From positions 1-43,427 of the forward strand of contig JAFVVN010000015.1 of NCBI GenBank assembly GCA_017502125.1: DNA of 43,427 nt. The letters are read 5' to 3'. Each line of letters begins with the position of its first letter. Position 1 is the first letter of the stretch. Under the pieces are notes generated by a model that was not told the DNA's origin, ran no database searches, and worked only from the letters and a program-made list of their open reading frames with translations. This document shows positions 8,925 through 17,270 of this stretch, in pieces. This stretch comes from Bacteroidales bacterium (lineage in GTDB: Bacteria > Bacteroidota > Bacteroidia > Bacteroidales > UBA932). Made by a program: the position numbers and the translations under genes.

Positions 8925-11081
8925 ATGAAAAAGTGTTTGATATTGACTCTGCTGGTTCTCTGCTCGTGTCAGCAGAATGGTCTGATATTGAAGAATTCTT
9001 CCTATCAGTGGTATCATGACAGGATAGTTCAGGGAGAGTTTGTCGGGATTGCCGAGGGACCTCATAGGATTGTTTCTGACCTGTATGGAGATACTCTGGT
9101 GTGGGAGTGCAGGAATGATTTGTCTTCAATGCCTTCTTTGGCTACTCCTTTTCTTCTTGAGGAGGCTGTATATAACATGGCTTTGGATGAGAGCATAAAT
9201 GCTGTCGAACCGGACGGCACTTTACGCACTGGACTTTCATGGGGAGGAGTGTGGACCAGAGATGTGAGCTATAGTACTATTCTCAGTATGGCCTATATCC
9301 AGCCTGAAGCGGCAATGACAAGCCTATTGTGTAAGATCGGCAGGAATGGACAGATAATTCAGGATACGGGCACAGGAGGAGCCTGGCCGTGCAGTTCTGA
9401 CAGGCAGGTATGGACAGTTGCTGCGTGGGAGCTATATAAGGTGACTGGTGATAAGAAGTGGCTGGACAAGGTCTACCCTGTGGCGAAGAAATCGCTTGAG
9501 GTGGATATGAAGACTTTGTATGATTCGGAGTCAGGACTGGTCAGAGGAGAGTCTTCCTTCATTGACTGGAGGGAACAGAGTTATCCCCGATGGATGGAAC
9601 CTGCAGATATCTACGATTCAAAGTGTCTGGGAACCAATATGGTTCATTATGCTGCCCTGATGTCAGCTGCGGAAATGGCAGAGATGAGCTATGACGCAGA
9701 TTTTGCGGTGATATGCAGAGGAAGGGCTGAAGAATTGAAGGCTGCAATAAACGCTCGGTTATGGATGGAGGGATCCGGTTATTATGCTCAGTTTCTGGCT
9801 GGAAGGAATGATGATGTTCTATATACTAAAAGCGAGACTCTCGGACAGTCGCTTGCCATCCTATATGGAGTTGCAGAGGGACAGAGAGCGCAGCGCCTGT
9901 CAGAATCCATGCCTGTTCTGGATTATGGCGCTCCCGTGTTCTGGCCGTGGATTCCAGACATTCCGCCTTATCATAACAAGGCTGTATGGCCGTTTGTCCA
10001 GTCATTCTGGATGATAGCCAGTGCCAGAACCGGAAATGAAGCAGGAGTACTGCATGCTGTCGGAGCTATGTTCAGAGCTTCAGCCATGTATGCGACCAAC
10101 AAGGAGAATTTTGTGGCAGACAGTGGTGACTGGAGAGGAACTCAGATAAATTCGAGCAATATGCTCTGGAGCCTTTCAGGAACTTTGAGCATGACATTCC
10201 GTGTGTTTGCAGGCATGGACTTCGGGACCGATGCGCTTTATTTCTCTCCAGTTGTTCCTGAAGCTTTGGCTGCAGACCGTAAGATAAGCAACTTCAGATA
10301 TAGAAATGCCATTCTGGATATAGAACTGATCGGATACGGTGATAAGATAAGTAGTTTTGAACTTGATGGTGTGCCGCAACAAGAGAACTGTGTCTCAGGT
10401 GAACTGGAAGGACATCATAGTGTCAGGATAGTGCTTTCTGATTCTTTTACGAAGAGGATGAAGGTCAACCATCAGCTGGCCCTATGCACTCCGATGACTC
10501 CTGAAACTGTTCTGGAGGATGGTACCCTGAGATGGAATGTTGTGGACGGAGCCTCAGAATATGAGGTGTATGTTTCTGGTGAAAAGGTCGCGCAGACTAA
10601 AGAACCGTGTGTACCTGTCTCACCATCATGGCAAGGAGATATGTATGTGGTCGCAAAGACTGTTGATGGTGTGCCGTCATTCCCATCGGAGCCGGTTTGT
10701 CTGTCGGAGACTGTTGTGCATGAGTGCTTTGATCCACAGTTGGTCAAAAGAGAAAGCAAGGACTTTGTGCTTGAAGGTGTGTATGTGCCGGAAGACGGCA
10801 GGTGGTATCTGGAATGGATATATGCAAATGGGAACGGGGATATAACCACCGATCGCAAATGTGCCATCCGTACGTTATACGTTGATGGTGAGCGTGTTGA
10901 TATATGTGTATTCCCTCAGAGGGGAGTGGATAACTGGGAAGAATGGGGCTCAACCTCTCCTGTTTCTCTCCATCTCACAGAAGGGAAACATACTTTCATT
11001 CTTCGCTTTGAACCTGAGAATGATAATATGCAGATTGATATCAATGAGTTCAAGATCAGAGAGATGCTTCTGACCAAGTAA
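8925..11081 (+). CDS. Six-hairpin (MGH1/GH63-like) glycoside hydrolase lipoprotein with C-terminal beta domains
   Basis: A 718-residue lipoprotein (VLCSC; Cys13 or Cys15). Residues ~70-450 are an (alpha/alpha)6 barrel resembling the MGH1/GH63/glycogen-debranching clan. Landmarks are LSWGGVWTRDVSYS (104-117), IIQDTGTGGAWPCSSDRQVW, GESSFIDWREQSYPRWM (from residue 208) and DSGDWRGTQINSSNMLWSLS. The Asp in TRD and the acids in FIDWRE are the best catalytic candidates by analogy. Residues ~500-580 look like a fibronectin-type unit (LRWNVVDGASEYEVYVSG), and the last ~120 residues form a jelly-roll-like domain with DNMQIDINEFKIREM at the end, possibly carbohydrate-binding. I do not recognise the exact GH family. 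It has its own transcription unit between the ATPase remnant and a bidirectional terminator. Confidence 0.75.
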   Translation: MKKCLILTLLVLCSCQQNGLILKNSSYQWYHDRIVQGEFVGIAEGPHRIVSDLYGDTLVWECRNDLSSMPSLATPFLLEEAVYNMALDESINAVEPDGTLRTGLSWGGVWTRDVSYSTILSMAYIQPEAAMTSLLCKIGRNGQIIQDTGTGGAWPCSSDRQVWTVAAWELYKVTGDKKWLDKVYPVAKKSLEVDMKTLYDSESGLVRGESSFIDWREQSYPRWMEPADIYDSKCLGTNMVHYAALMSAAEMAEMSYDADFAVICRGRAEELKAAINARLWMEGSGYYAQFLAGRNDDVLYTKSETLGQSLAILYGVAEGQRAQRLSESMPVLDYGAPVFWPWIPDIPPYHNKAVWPFVQSFWMIASARTGNEAGVLHAVGAMFRASAMYATNKENFVADSGDWRGTQINSSNMLWSLSGTLSMTFRVFAGMDFGTDALYFSPVVPEALAADRKISNFRYRNAILDIELIGYGDKISSFELDGVPQQENCVSGELEGHHSVRIVLSDSFTKRMKVNHQLALCTPMTPETVLEDGTLRWNVVDGASEYEVYVSGEKVAQTKEPCVPVSPSWQGDMYVVAKTVDGVPSFPSEPVCLSETVVHECFDPQLVKRESKDFVLEGVYVPEDGRWYLEWIYANGNGDITTDRKCAIRTLYVDGERVDICVFPQRGVDNWEEWGSTSPVSLHLTEGKHTFILRFEPENDNMQIDINEFKIREMLLTK

Positions 11082-11083
11082 TG

Positions 11084-11117
11084 AAAATGGCATTGCCGAC
11101 CGGCAATGCCATTTTTT
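11084..11117. terminator. Bidirectional terminator between convergent genes
   Basis: Perfect stem AAAATGGCATTGCC / GGCAATGCCATTTT with a 4-base loop (GACC) and a T-run on the plus strand. It starts 3 bases after the stop of the six-hairpin glycosidase. Its T-run overlaps the stop codon of the minus-strand GDPD gene, so one element serves both directions. Confidence 0.9.
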
Positions 11118-12999
11118 AGTCACAGAATGTTTCGATCATTATCTTGAGCCTGTCAGGATTGTCGGTTGTTATGTAATCGACACCCTTACCCATCCATATC
11201 ATGAGGTCATTGTCGTTGTTTATTGTCCACACATTGACTTTCATTCCAAGTTCATGGGCCTCCTGTATCCAGTTCGGATGCGAATTCAGATTACCATAGC
11301 TGTAGTCTATGCACATGATGCCGTCAGCGTGGAGATCAGCCGGTGTCTTGTCACCGTTGAGATATCCCACTTCGGCCTCTGGAAGGGCTGCGACTATCCT
11401 TTTACATATGTTGTAGTCGAATGCTATATAGTCAATCATGTGGGTAATATTCATTTCGGATATCATGGCAAGTGCGGCATCGACGGCTGCATTGTTCCTG
11501 TCGGTGGTACTATGAGATTTAAACTCCAGCACCAGCCTCGTCCTATCCGAGGCGGCCAACTGTTCAAGCATTGACTTGAATGTCGGTAGCTTTTCTCCAT
11601 TGCTTAGTTTGAGGTCCTTCACATCATCATATGTGCAGTCCTGTAGCTTCTTACCTGAAAGAGTGCCGTCATGATTGCACACAAGTACCCCGTCTGTTGT
11701 TATCCATACATCAACCTCACTACCATCGTATCCATATTCCTGAGCCTTGGCAAGTGCTTCGATGGAGTTTTCCGGAATATTGTTCTTGTGGAATCCTCTA
11801 TGAGCGATGATTTTAGGAGCGCTAAGCGCATTTGTCTCATCAGTGACCGTGAATCTTGCAACTCCAACCGGGTAGATTTCGCTACCTCTCCTCATGAACA
11901 GTTTATATTTGCCGTCGCTTATGTCCTTTGGCAAATCTGCTGTCGTGCGTGATTCTTCAGCAGTGCAACAGCATCCTGCATTGTAACTGCCGTCAAGGGA
12001 CTCGATCAGGAGATTGTCACTGCTCTCGAACCCTTTGCCCGCGATGATATACTTACCTCCTGCCTGAATGTTGCAGGTTGTCATGTACATGACATTTTCC
12101 GGAAGATATGTGGCCTTTGGGATATTCAAATTAAGTTTGTTCCAATGTTCTGCCACCCATTCAGTCGTAAGTGCTTCATCATAGACTCTGGCCATAGCTA
12201 CGTCACCTCTCCATGCTGTACGTACGGATGATGGAGCAGGATCTGCGCCGATGCAGAACCAGTGGCAGGCTGCTGATTTAGGAAAATTGAATGAACCGTT
12301 TGTCGGGACAGTATTCTTCAACTCGCCGTCTACATATACTCGTGCCTGGTTGTTCTCCTTGTCCCACACGCCGATTATATGGTAGTAACGTCCTCTTTCC
12401 GGAACTATACCTGTCTTGCCCCATACCCATTTGCTGCTGCCGTCAGCGCTCACGTTAGTCAGAAACGTCAGTTCCTTGCCTTGAGATGATGATGCCACCA
12501 TTATGCCTGTGCCTCCTTGCTCTGTAGAACAGAATGCCTTGATTTCAGCTGCACCATCAGGAACAGCATCCAGCATTACAATCGCCTCAATGGAATATCC
12601 GTCCGACATCTTCTGCTTGAACTTTGTCTCGTTCTGATAATAGAACTTGTAGTAGCTGTCGGGAATGTCTGAACCTGGATTATGGCAGAACCTGGCCATT
12701 GAACCCTCAAATGCCGGATTTTCCCATGTCAACAGTGACAGACCGTCGTAGGTGTTCATCCTGTATCCGTTTTCTGATGCATCCCGCGCACTGCCATCAG
12801 CATTGAATACTATGTCCAGCATCGGCTTGATTTCTGGTTCAGGCTGCTCAGGCTCAGGTTGTTCCGGTTCTGGTTCAGGTTCAGGAGACGGGGTCTGCTC
12901 AATGTCAGGTTTTACATCTGTCTCGATCTGCTTATCTGTACAGGAGAAGACCAGAACTGCGGCCATGAGACCACAGATTATGGTTGATGTTCGTTTCAT
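11116..12999 (-). CDS. LamG-like plus glycerophosphodiester phosphodiesterase (GDPD) lipoprotein
   Basis: A 627-residue lipoprotein (Cys20 in LVFSC). Residues 35-57 are a Pro/Glu repeat linker. Residues ~60-292 form a LamG/concanavalin-like sandwich (YSIEAIVML, RGRYYHIIGVWD, ARVYVDGEL, MARVYDEALT). Residues ~298-385 are a small beta domain (GKYIIAGKGFESSDNLLI). Residues ~395-627 are a GDPD barrel with the metal and catalytic residues visible: AHRGFHKNNIPENS (His400, Arg401), SEVDVW (Glu428, Asp430), NHDGTL (His443) and a late VNVWTINNDNDL. GDPDs cleave glycerophosphodiesters, and secreted relatives such as GlpQ can degrade glycerol-phosphate teichoic acid. The start lies 2 bases after the GH97 stop, so the two genes are one operon. 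The LamG fusion suggests that the phosphodiester sits on a glycan. Confidence 0.9.
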   Translation of the reverse strand: MKRTSTIICGLMAAVLVFSCTDKQIETDVKPDIEQTPSPEPEPEPEQPEPEQPEPEIKPMLDIVFNADGSARDASENGYRMNTYDGLSLLTWENPAFEGSMARFCHNPGSDIPDSYYKFYYQNETKFKQKMSDGYSIEAIVMLDAVPDGAAEIKAFCSTEQGGTGIMVASSSQGKELTFLTNVSADGSSKWVWGKTGIVPERGRYYHIIGVWDKENNQARVYVDGELKNTVPTNGSFNFPKSAACHWFCIGADPAPSSVRTAWRGDVAMARVYDEALTTEWVAEHWNKLNLNIPKATYLPENVMYMTTCNIQAGGKYIIAGKGFESSDNLLIESLDGSYNAGCCCTAEESRTTADLPKDISDGKYKLFMRRGSEIYPVGVARFTVTDETNALSAPKIIAHRGFHKNNIPENSIEALAKAQEYGYDGSEVDVWITTDGVLVCNHDGTLSGKKLQDCTYDDVKDLKLSNGEKLPTFKSMLEQLAASDRTRLVLEFKSHSTTDRNNAAVDAALAMISEMNITHMIDYIAFDYNICKRIVAALPEAEVGYLNGDKTPADLHADGIMCIDYSYGNLNSHPNWIQEAHELGMKVNVWTINNDNDLMIWMGKGVDYITTDNPDRLKIMIETFCD

Positions 13000-13001
13000 T
13001 G

Positions 13002-14999
13002 CTATTTCTTTACGAATCTTACTGCACAGCCGCCGCTCGTTGCGAGCTTCATCGGAATTACGTCGGACGAAGTGACTGTCAGCTCTGAATACGTGTAACT
13101 TTCGGGATTATTCTCATAATTGGCATCAGGGCCGTCAGCATAGATCTGTGCTGTATACTCAGTGTCAGGCTCAAGGAAGGAGAGAGGAATGCTCATCTCT
13201 CTCGCGTTCTCATCAGTTATCGCACCGAGATACCAGTCTTCAGAGTGTCTGTCACGGCGTGCTGTGACAACGTAGTCACCTATCACGGCATCGAGGACAT
13301 GGCTTTCATGCCAGTCACAAGGTACATCCTTTATGAAGTCAAATGCTTTCTTACCCTCATATGCAAATGGGTCATCCGATGCCATCTGGAGCGGGCTGTA
13401 TATGACGACATATTGAGCCAACTGTTTTGCAAGTGTGGTCATGACTCGGCAGAAAGGATAATTCGGATTGCTGAAGTCAAATGTGCCGAAGGTATAGTCC
13501 ATCGGGCCGGCAAGTCCTCTGATGAAAGGACATACTGTCTGGTGCTCAGGTTTGTTACCGCCCTCTGGCTCCCATGCATCATGTTCCTGACCTCTGACAC
13601 CCTCGTATGTCATAAGGTTCGGATAGGTTCTGTGTATTCCTGTGGGCATTGCTGGTTCGTGCTCGTCTACACAGATGCGGGATTGTGCGGCGGTTTCCAC
13701 GATCTGTCTGCGGCGGTTCACAGCATACTGGCCATCATGCTCTTCCTTACCGTCCATCAGCAGATTGACATTTCCTGTCTTGATGTAGTGCATGTCGTAG
13801 CTGCTGTACAGCTTATAGGCATCGTGAATCTGTGATAGGTAATGTTCGGTGTTTGCCGCATATTCGTTGTGGATCACCATCTGGACTCCCTTTGAGGCGG
13901 CATATTTCATGATTCTGTCGAAATCGTAGTCCGGGTATGCCTGTGTGAAGTCAAAACCGGTGCTGTTTTTCATCCAATTACCGTCCCATCCCTTGTTCCA
14001 ACCTTCTACGAGAACACCACTGATTCCGTTGTCTGCGGCGAAATCGATGTATCTCATTGTCTGCTTTGTGGTGGCTCCGTGTCTTGGACCATAGTACCAT
14101 GTGTAGAAATCCTTGTGAAGGGTCCACCATATGCCTATATATTTCCCCGGGCGGATCCATGAAACATCTTCCAGAACACAAGGCTCGTTGAGGTTGAGCA
14201 TGATCTTCGATGCCGCAAGTTTTCCGATGTCGTCGGCTATGATCATCGTTCTCCATGGGGTTACGCAAGGGGCCTCAGCATATACCTTGGTTCCGTCCGA
14301 CCAAGGAGTCAGGACTGCTCGGAGACATCCGTTGTTCTCAGGAGTCAGGCTCATTTTCGCGTAGTCCGTGAGATTTGCCTCATGAATTGCATAATATCTG
14401 CCTTCTCCGGCTTCGATTGTTAAAGGTGTATGAGCTGTATCCACCTGACTCATGGGGGTGTGGTGCCCGTAGTCTTCATAATAAGGGACACTTCTGCGAA
14501 GCCACCATGCCTTGAGGTCTTTCCCGAAGTCGAATGAAGTGTTTTCTTCTGCAATGGCGAATTTCTTCAGATTCTCCTGCTCAGGGAAGGAATAACGAAA
14601 TCCGAATCCGTCGTCGAATACCCTGACAATGATATCGACAATTCTTGCGGACCCGCCGTTTTCACTCAGGCGTACAGTCATCTCATTGTAGTTGTTACGG
14701 ACGAATCTGTCCTCACCCCATACCTGCTCCCAAGTTTCATCTTTGGAGTCTCTTCCAATGAGTTCAACGCAAGACAGAGCGAGGGGATTTTCTTCGCCCT
14801 TCAATGTGAATCCCAATGTAGAATTGCTCAGAATCTTCTTTCCCTCCTGCAATACACTATATACGGGAGTCCCGTCGTTAAGACTGATTTCAAAGGTAAT
14901 GGAACCATCAGGAGATGAAACGGAAGTGCGGTTGTCGGTGCACCCGCAGATAATTATGGTTGCGGCAGAAAGTGCCGCTGTAAGGAGTCGTATGTTCAT
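13002..14999 (-). CDS. GH97 glycosidase, SusB-like inverting alpha-glucosidase type
   Basis: A 665-residue protein with a lipobox-like signal (Cys18/Cys20 in IIICGC). Domains are the N-terminal beta super-sandwich (~25-275), the catalytic TIM barrel (~280-560) and a C-terminal beta domain. Key residues are Glu379 (VIHNEY), Glu448 (VDEHEPAMPTG), Glu466 (MTYEG) and Glu472 (GQEHD). Their spacings (69 and 24 residues) equal those I recall for SusB Glu439, Glu508 and Glu532. The retaining nucleophile motif KIDF is absent, so an inverting alpha-glucoside hydrolase is predicted. The lipobox suggests a membrane-anchored enzyme. It is first in a two-gene operon with the GDPD. A second GH97 of the other mechanistic class is at 29181. 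Confidence 0.9.
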   Translation of the reverse strand: MNIRLLTAALSAATIIICGCTDNRTSVSSPDGSITFEISLNDGTPVYSVLQEGKKILSNSTLGFTLKGEENPLALSCVELIGRDSKDETWEQVWGEDRFVRNNYNEMTVRLSENGGSARIVDIIVRVFDDGFGFRYSFPEQENLKKFAIAEENTSFDFGKDLKAWWLRRSVPYYEDYGHHTPMSQVDTAHTPLTIEAGEGRYYAIHEANLTDYAKMSLTPENNGCLRAVLTPWSDGTKVYAEAPCVTPWRTMIIADDIGKLAASKIMLNLNEPCVLEDVSWIRPGKYIGIWWTLHKDFYTWYYGPRHGATTKQTMRYIDFAADNGISGVLVEGWNKGWDGNWMKNSTGFDFTQAYPDYDFDRIMKYAASKGVQMVIHNEYAANTEHYLSQIHDAYKLYSSYDMHYIKTGNVNLLMDGKEEHDGQYAVNRRRQIVETAAQSRICVDEHEPAMPTGIHRTYPNLMTYEGVRGQEHDAWEPEGGNKPEHQTVCPFIRGLAGPMDYTFGTFDFSNPNYPFCRVMTTLAKQLAQYVVIYSPLQMASDDPFAYEGKKAFDFIKDVPCDWHESHVLDAVIGDYVVTARRDRHSEDWYLGAITDENAREMSIPLSFLEPDTEYTAQIYADGPDANYENNPESYTYSELTVTSSDVIPMKLATSGGCAVRFVKK

Positions 15000-15020
15000 T
15001 GTGTGTACTGTTGTTTATCT

Positions 15021-15028
15021 ACAAAGTT
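15021..15028 (-). promoter_or_regulatory. -7 box (TAACTTTG) for the GH97-GDPD operon
   Basis: Read on the minus strand, TAACTTTG matches TAnnTTTG and ends 21 bases before the GH97 start codon. The -33 element is weak. The 73-base gap to the divergent GH89 gene is very AT-rich; no clear plus-strand -7 box was found in it. Confidence 0.45.
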
Positions 15029-15072
15029 AAAATATTTTATTATTATTGCACGATAAAATAAAATCTTAAATT

Positions 15073-17235
15073 ATGAGGTTACCTAAAATAGTTGCTTTAC
15101 TTCTCGTTGTCATGGCTGTGTCTTCATGTGCAAGCGAGGATTTTCCACAAGTGAGGGAACTTGCTATGAGGATCATTCCGGACCATCACGGAGCGATTGT
15201 CTTTGAAGCTCTTGAGGATTCTGTGGACTGCTTTGAGCTGTCCATGAGGGGGGAAAAGGTTCTGGTGCGTGCAAATAATGCAAATTCTGCTGCGGTCGGA
15301 CTGAATCACTATCTTAAGAATCACTGCATGACGACCGTGTCATGGGATCTGCGCAATCCTGTACAGTTGCCGGATACACTTCCTGCAATTGAGGGAAATG
15401 TGAGGGTGAACGCCCATTGTTCCGACAGATTCTTTCTTAATTATTGCACATTCGGTTACACTATGCCGTGGTGGGGGTGGCCCGAGTGGGAGCGCTTCAT
15501 AGACTGGATGGCATTGAATGGAGTTACCATGCCCCTTGCCATAACAGGTCAGGAAGCTGTCTGGCAGAAGGTCTGGATGAAGCATGGCCTTACAGATGAA
15601 CAGGTCCGCTCATATTTTTCAGGTCCGGCCCATCTGCCATGGCACAGGATGTCGAATATAGACTATTGGCAGGGACCTCTTCCTCAAGATTGGATCGATG
15701 GACAGGCAGAGCTTCAGAAGAAGATTCTCAGAAGGGAAAGAGAACTGGGCATGACACCGGTTCTGCCGGCATTTGCCGGCCATGTACCAAAGGAACTGGC
15801 AGATATATATCCTTCCATCGACACATCCCGTGTCAGTTATTGGGGAGGATTTGCAAATGAGTACCGCTGTACTTTTCTGGCTCCGATGGACTCCCTTTAC
15901 TCGGAAATACAGAAGGATTTCCTGACAGTGCAGACAGAGATGTTCGGTACTGATCATATATATGGTGTGGATCCCTTTAATGAAATTGATGCTCCAAGCT
16001 GGGACCCGCAGACCTTGGCTGCCATGTCTGCACATATATATGAGTCAATGGCGACGGTTGATCCTGAGGCTGTGTGGCTTCAGATGGGCTGGCTCTTCTA
16101 TGCGGATCCCACACATTGGACTCAGGAGAACATTGAGTCCTTCCTCAGAGCAGTTCCTCAGGACAGGATGATACTTCTTGATTATTACTGTGAGTTTATT
16201 GAGATATGGAAACAGACGCGGAGTTTTTATGGACAGCCATACATCTGGTGTTATCTTGGAAATTTCGGAGGGAATACAATGATGTCCGGTAACTTCAGCA
16301 CTGTAAGCAGCCGTATTGACGATGCGCTTGCCAATGGTGGTGATAATCTTGTGGGAATGGGCTCTACCCTTGAAGGCTTCGGAGTCAATATGTTCATGTA
16401 TGAGTATATTCTCGAGAGAGCATGGGATACGGGCATTTCAGATAGGGATTGGATCAATGCTCTGGCAGACAGGAGATTAGGCTATGTGGATGCAGGTGTG
16501 CGGAAGGCTTGGCAGACTCTTTGTGACGAGGTCTATACTGAACATTCCAAGACCGGACATTCCACTTTGACCTGTGCCCATCCGGCTCTGGAGGGTAACT
16601 GGCACTGGACTACAAAGCCTTCGAACCATTATTCGGTGGAGACCCTTCGCTCGGTGTGGGATGCACTTCTTGCCGCTCCATCAGAGAGGGATACTTATGA
16701 ATATGATGTGGTAAATGTGGGGCGTCAGCTGCTCGGTGATATGTTCCTGCAGGTCAGAAATGAATTCACCTCAGCCTACAAGGCCGGGAATCTTGCCTTG
16801 ATGCAGGAAAAGGCTGAGCTGATGCTTGGTATAATTGAAGATATGGACCGCCTTGTGGCCTGCCATCCCGAGTTCTCGCTCAAGGATTGGGTGCAAATGG
16901 CCAGAGCCCTGGGAAAGACTCCTCAGGAAAAGGACTACTATGAGACAAACGCACGTACCCTTGTGTCTGTATGGGGAGACAGCTATCACCTGAGTGATTA
17001 CGCCAGTCGTGCATGGGCGGGAATGCTGACTTCCTTCTATAAGGTGAGGTGGGAGATGTTTGTGGATGATGTGATGGAATCATGCAAGTCCGGAGTCCCT
17101 TTTGATGCAAAGGCCTTTGATGCAAAGATATGGGATTTTGAAAACAGATGGGCTCAGTCATCGCATAAGATAGAATATCCGCAGCCGGGCGATCCGATTG
17201 CCACTGCCAGGGAGTTGGCAGAGAAATACAGATAA
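15073..17235 (+). CDS. GH89 alpha-N-acetylglucosaminidase lipoprotein (NAGLU family)
   Basis: A 720-residue lipoprotein (Cys19 in MAVSSC). The N-terminal small domain (~25-115) carries VRANNANSAAVGLNHYLK. The barrel begins at FFLNYCTFGYTMPWWGWPEW. Catalytic candidates are Glu304 (YGVDPFNEIDAPSW) and Glu434 (MGSTLEGFG). Their spacing of 130 residues equals that of human NAGLU Glu316/Glu446. Also typical is PYIWCYLGNFGG. The C-terminal ~260 residues are the all-alpha domain. GH89 enzymes remove terminal alpha-GlcNAc: heparan sulfate in lysosomes, and GlcNAc-alpha-1,4-Gal of gastric-type mucin for the clostridial enzyme. It is a single-gene unit, divergent from GH97-GDPD and convergent with the second NAGPA gene across a shared terminator. 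Confidence 0.96.
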   Translation: MRLPKIVALLLVVMAVSSCASEDFPQVRELAMRIIPDHHGAIVFEALEDSVDCFELSMRGEKVLVRANNANSAAVGLNHYLKNHCMTTVSWDLRNPVQLPDTLPAIEGNVRVNAHCSDRFFLNYCTFGYTMPWWGWPEWERFIDWMALNGVTMPLAITGQEAVWQKVWMKHGLTDEQVRSYFSGPAHLPWHRMSNIDYWQGPLPQDWIDGQAELQKKILRRERELGMTPVLPAFAGHVPKELADIYPSIDTSRVSYWGGFANEYRCTFLAPMDSLYSEIQKDFLTVQTEMFGTDHIYGVDPFNEIDAPSWDPQTLAAMSAHIYESMATVDPEAVWLQMGWLFYADPTHWTQENIESFLRAVPQDRMILLDYYCEFIEIWKQTRSFYGQPYIWCYLGNFGGNTMMSGNFSTVSSRIDDALANGGDNLVGMGSTLEGFGVNMFMYEYILERAWDTGISDRDWINALADRRLGYVDAGVRKAWQTLCDEVYTEHSKTGHSTLTCAHPALEGNWHWTTKPSNHYSVETLRSVWDALLAAPSERDTYEYDVVNVGRQLLGDMFLQVRNEFTSAYKAGNLALMQEKAELMLGIIEDMDRLVACHPEFSLKDWVQMARALGKTPQEKDYYETNARTLVSVWGDSYHLSDYASRAWAGMLTSFYKVRWEMFVDDVMESCKSGVPFDAKAFDAKIWDFENRWAQSSHKIEYPQPGDPIATARELAEKYR

Positions 17236-17269
17236 AATTAAAGTCTGGCAAGCGCCAGACTTTAATTTT
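17234..17269. terminator. Bidirectional terminator, 16-bp perfect stem
   Basis: AAAATTAAAGTCTGGC, loop AAGC, GCCAGACTTTAATTTT. The stem begins inside the GH89 stop codon and ends 1 base before the stop of the convergent NAGPA gene. T-rich tails are present in both directions. Confidence 0.92.
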
Positions 17270-17270
17270 A

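Noticed and set aside
15073-17235. Heparan sulfate degradation locus
   Set aside because: GH89 and an HGSNAT-like protein are suggestive, but there are no sulfatases, heparinase-type lyases or GH88 enzymes.
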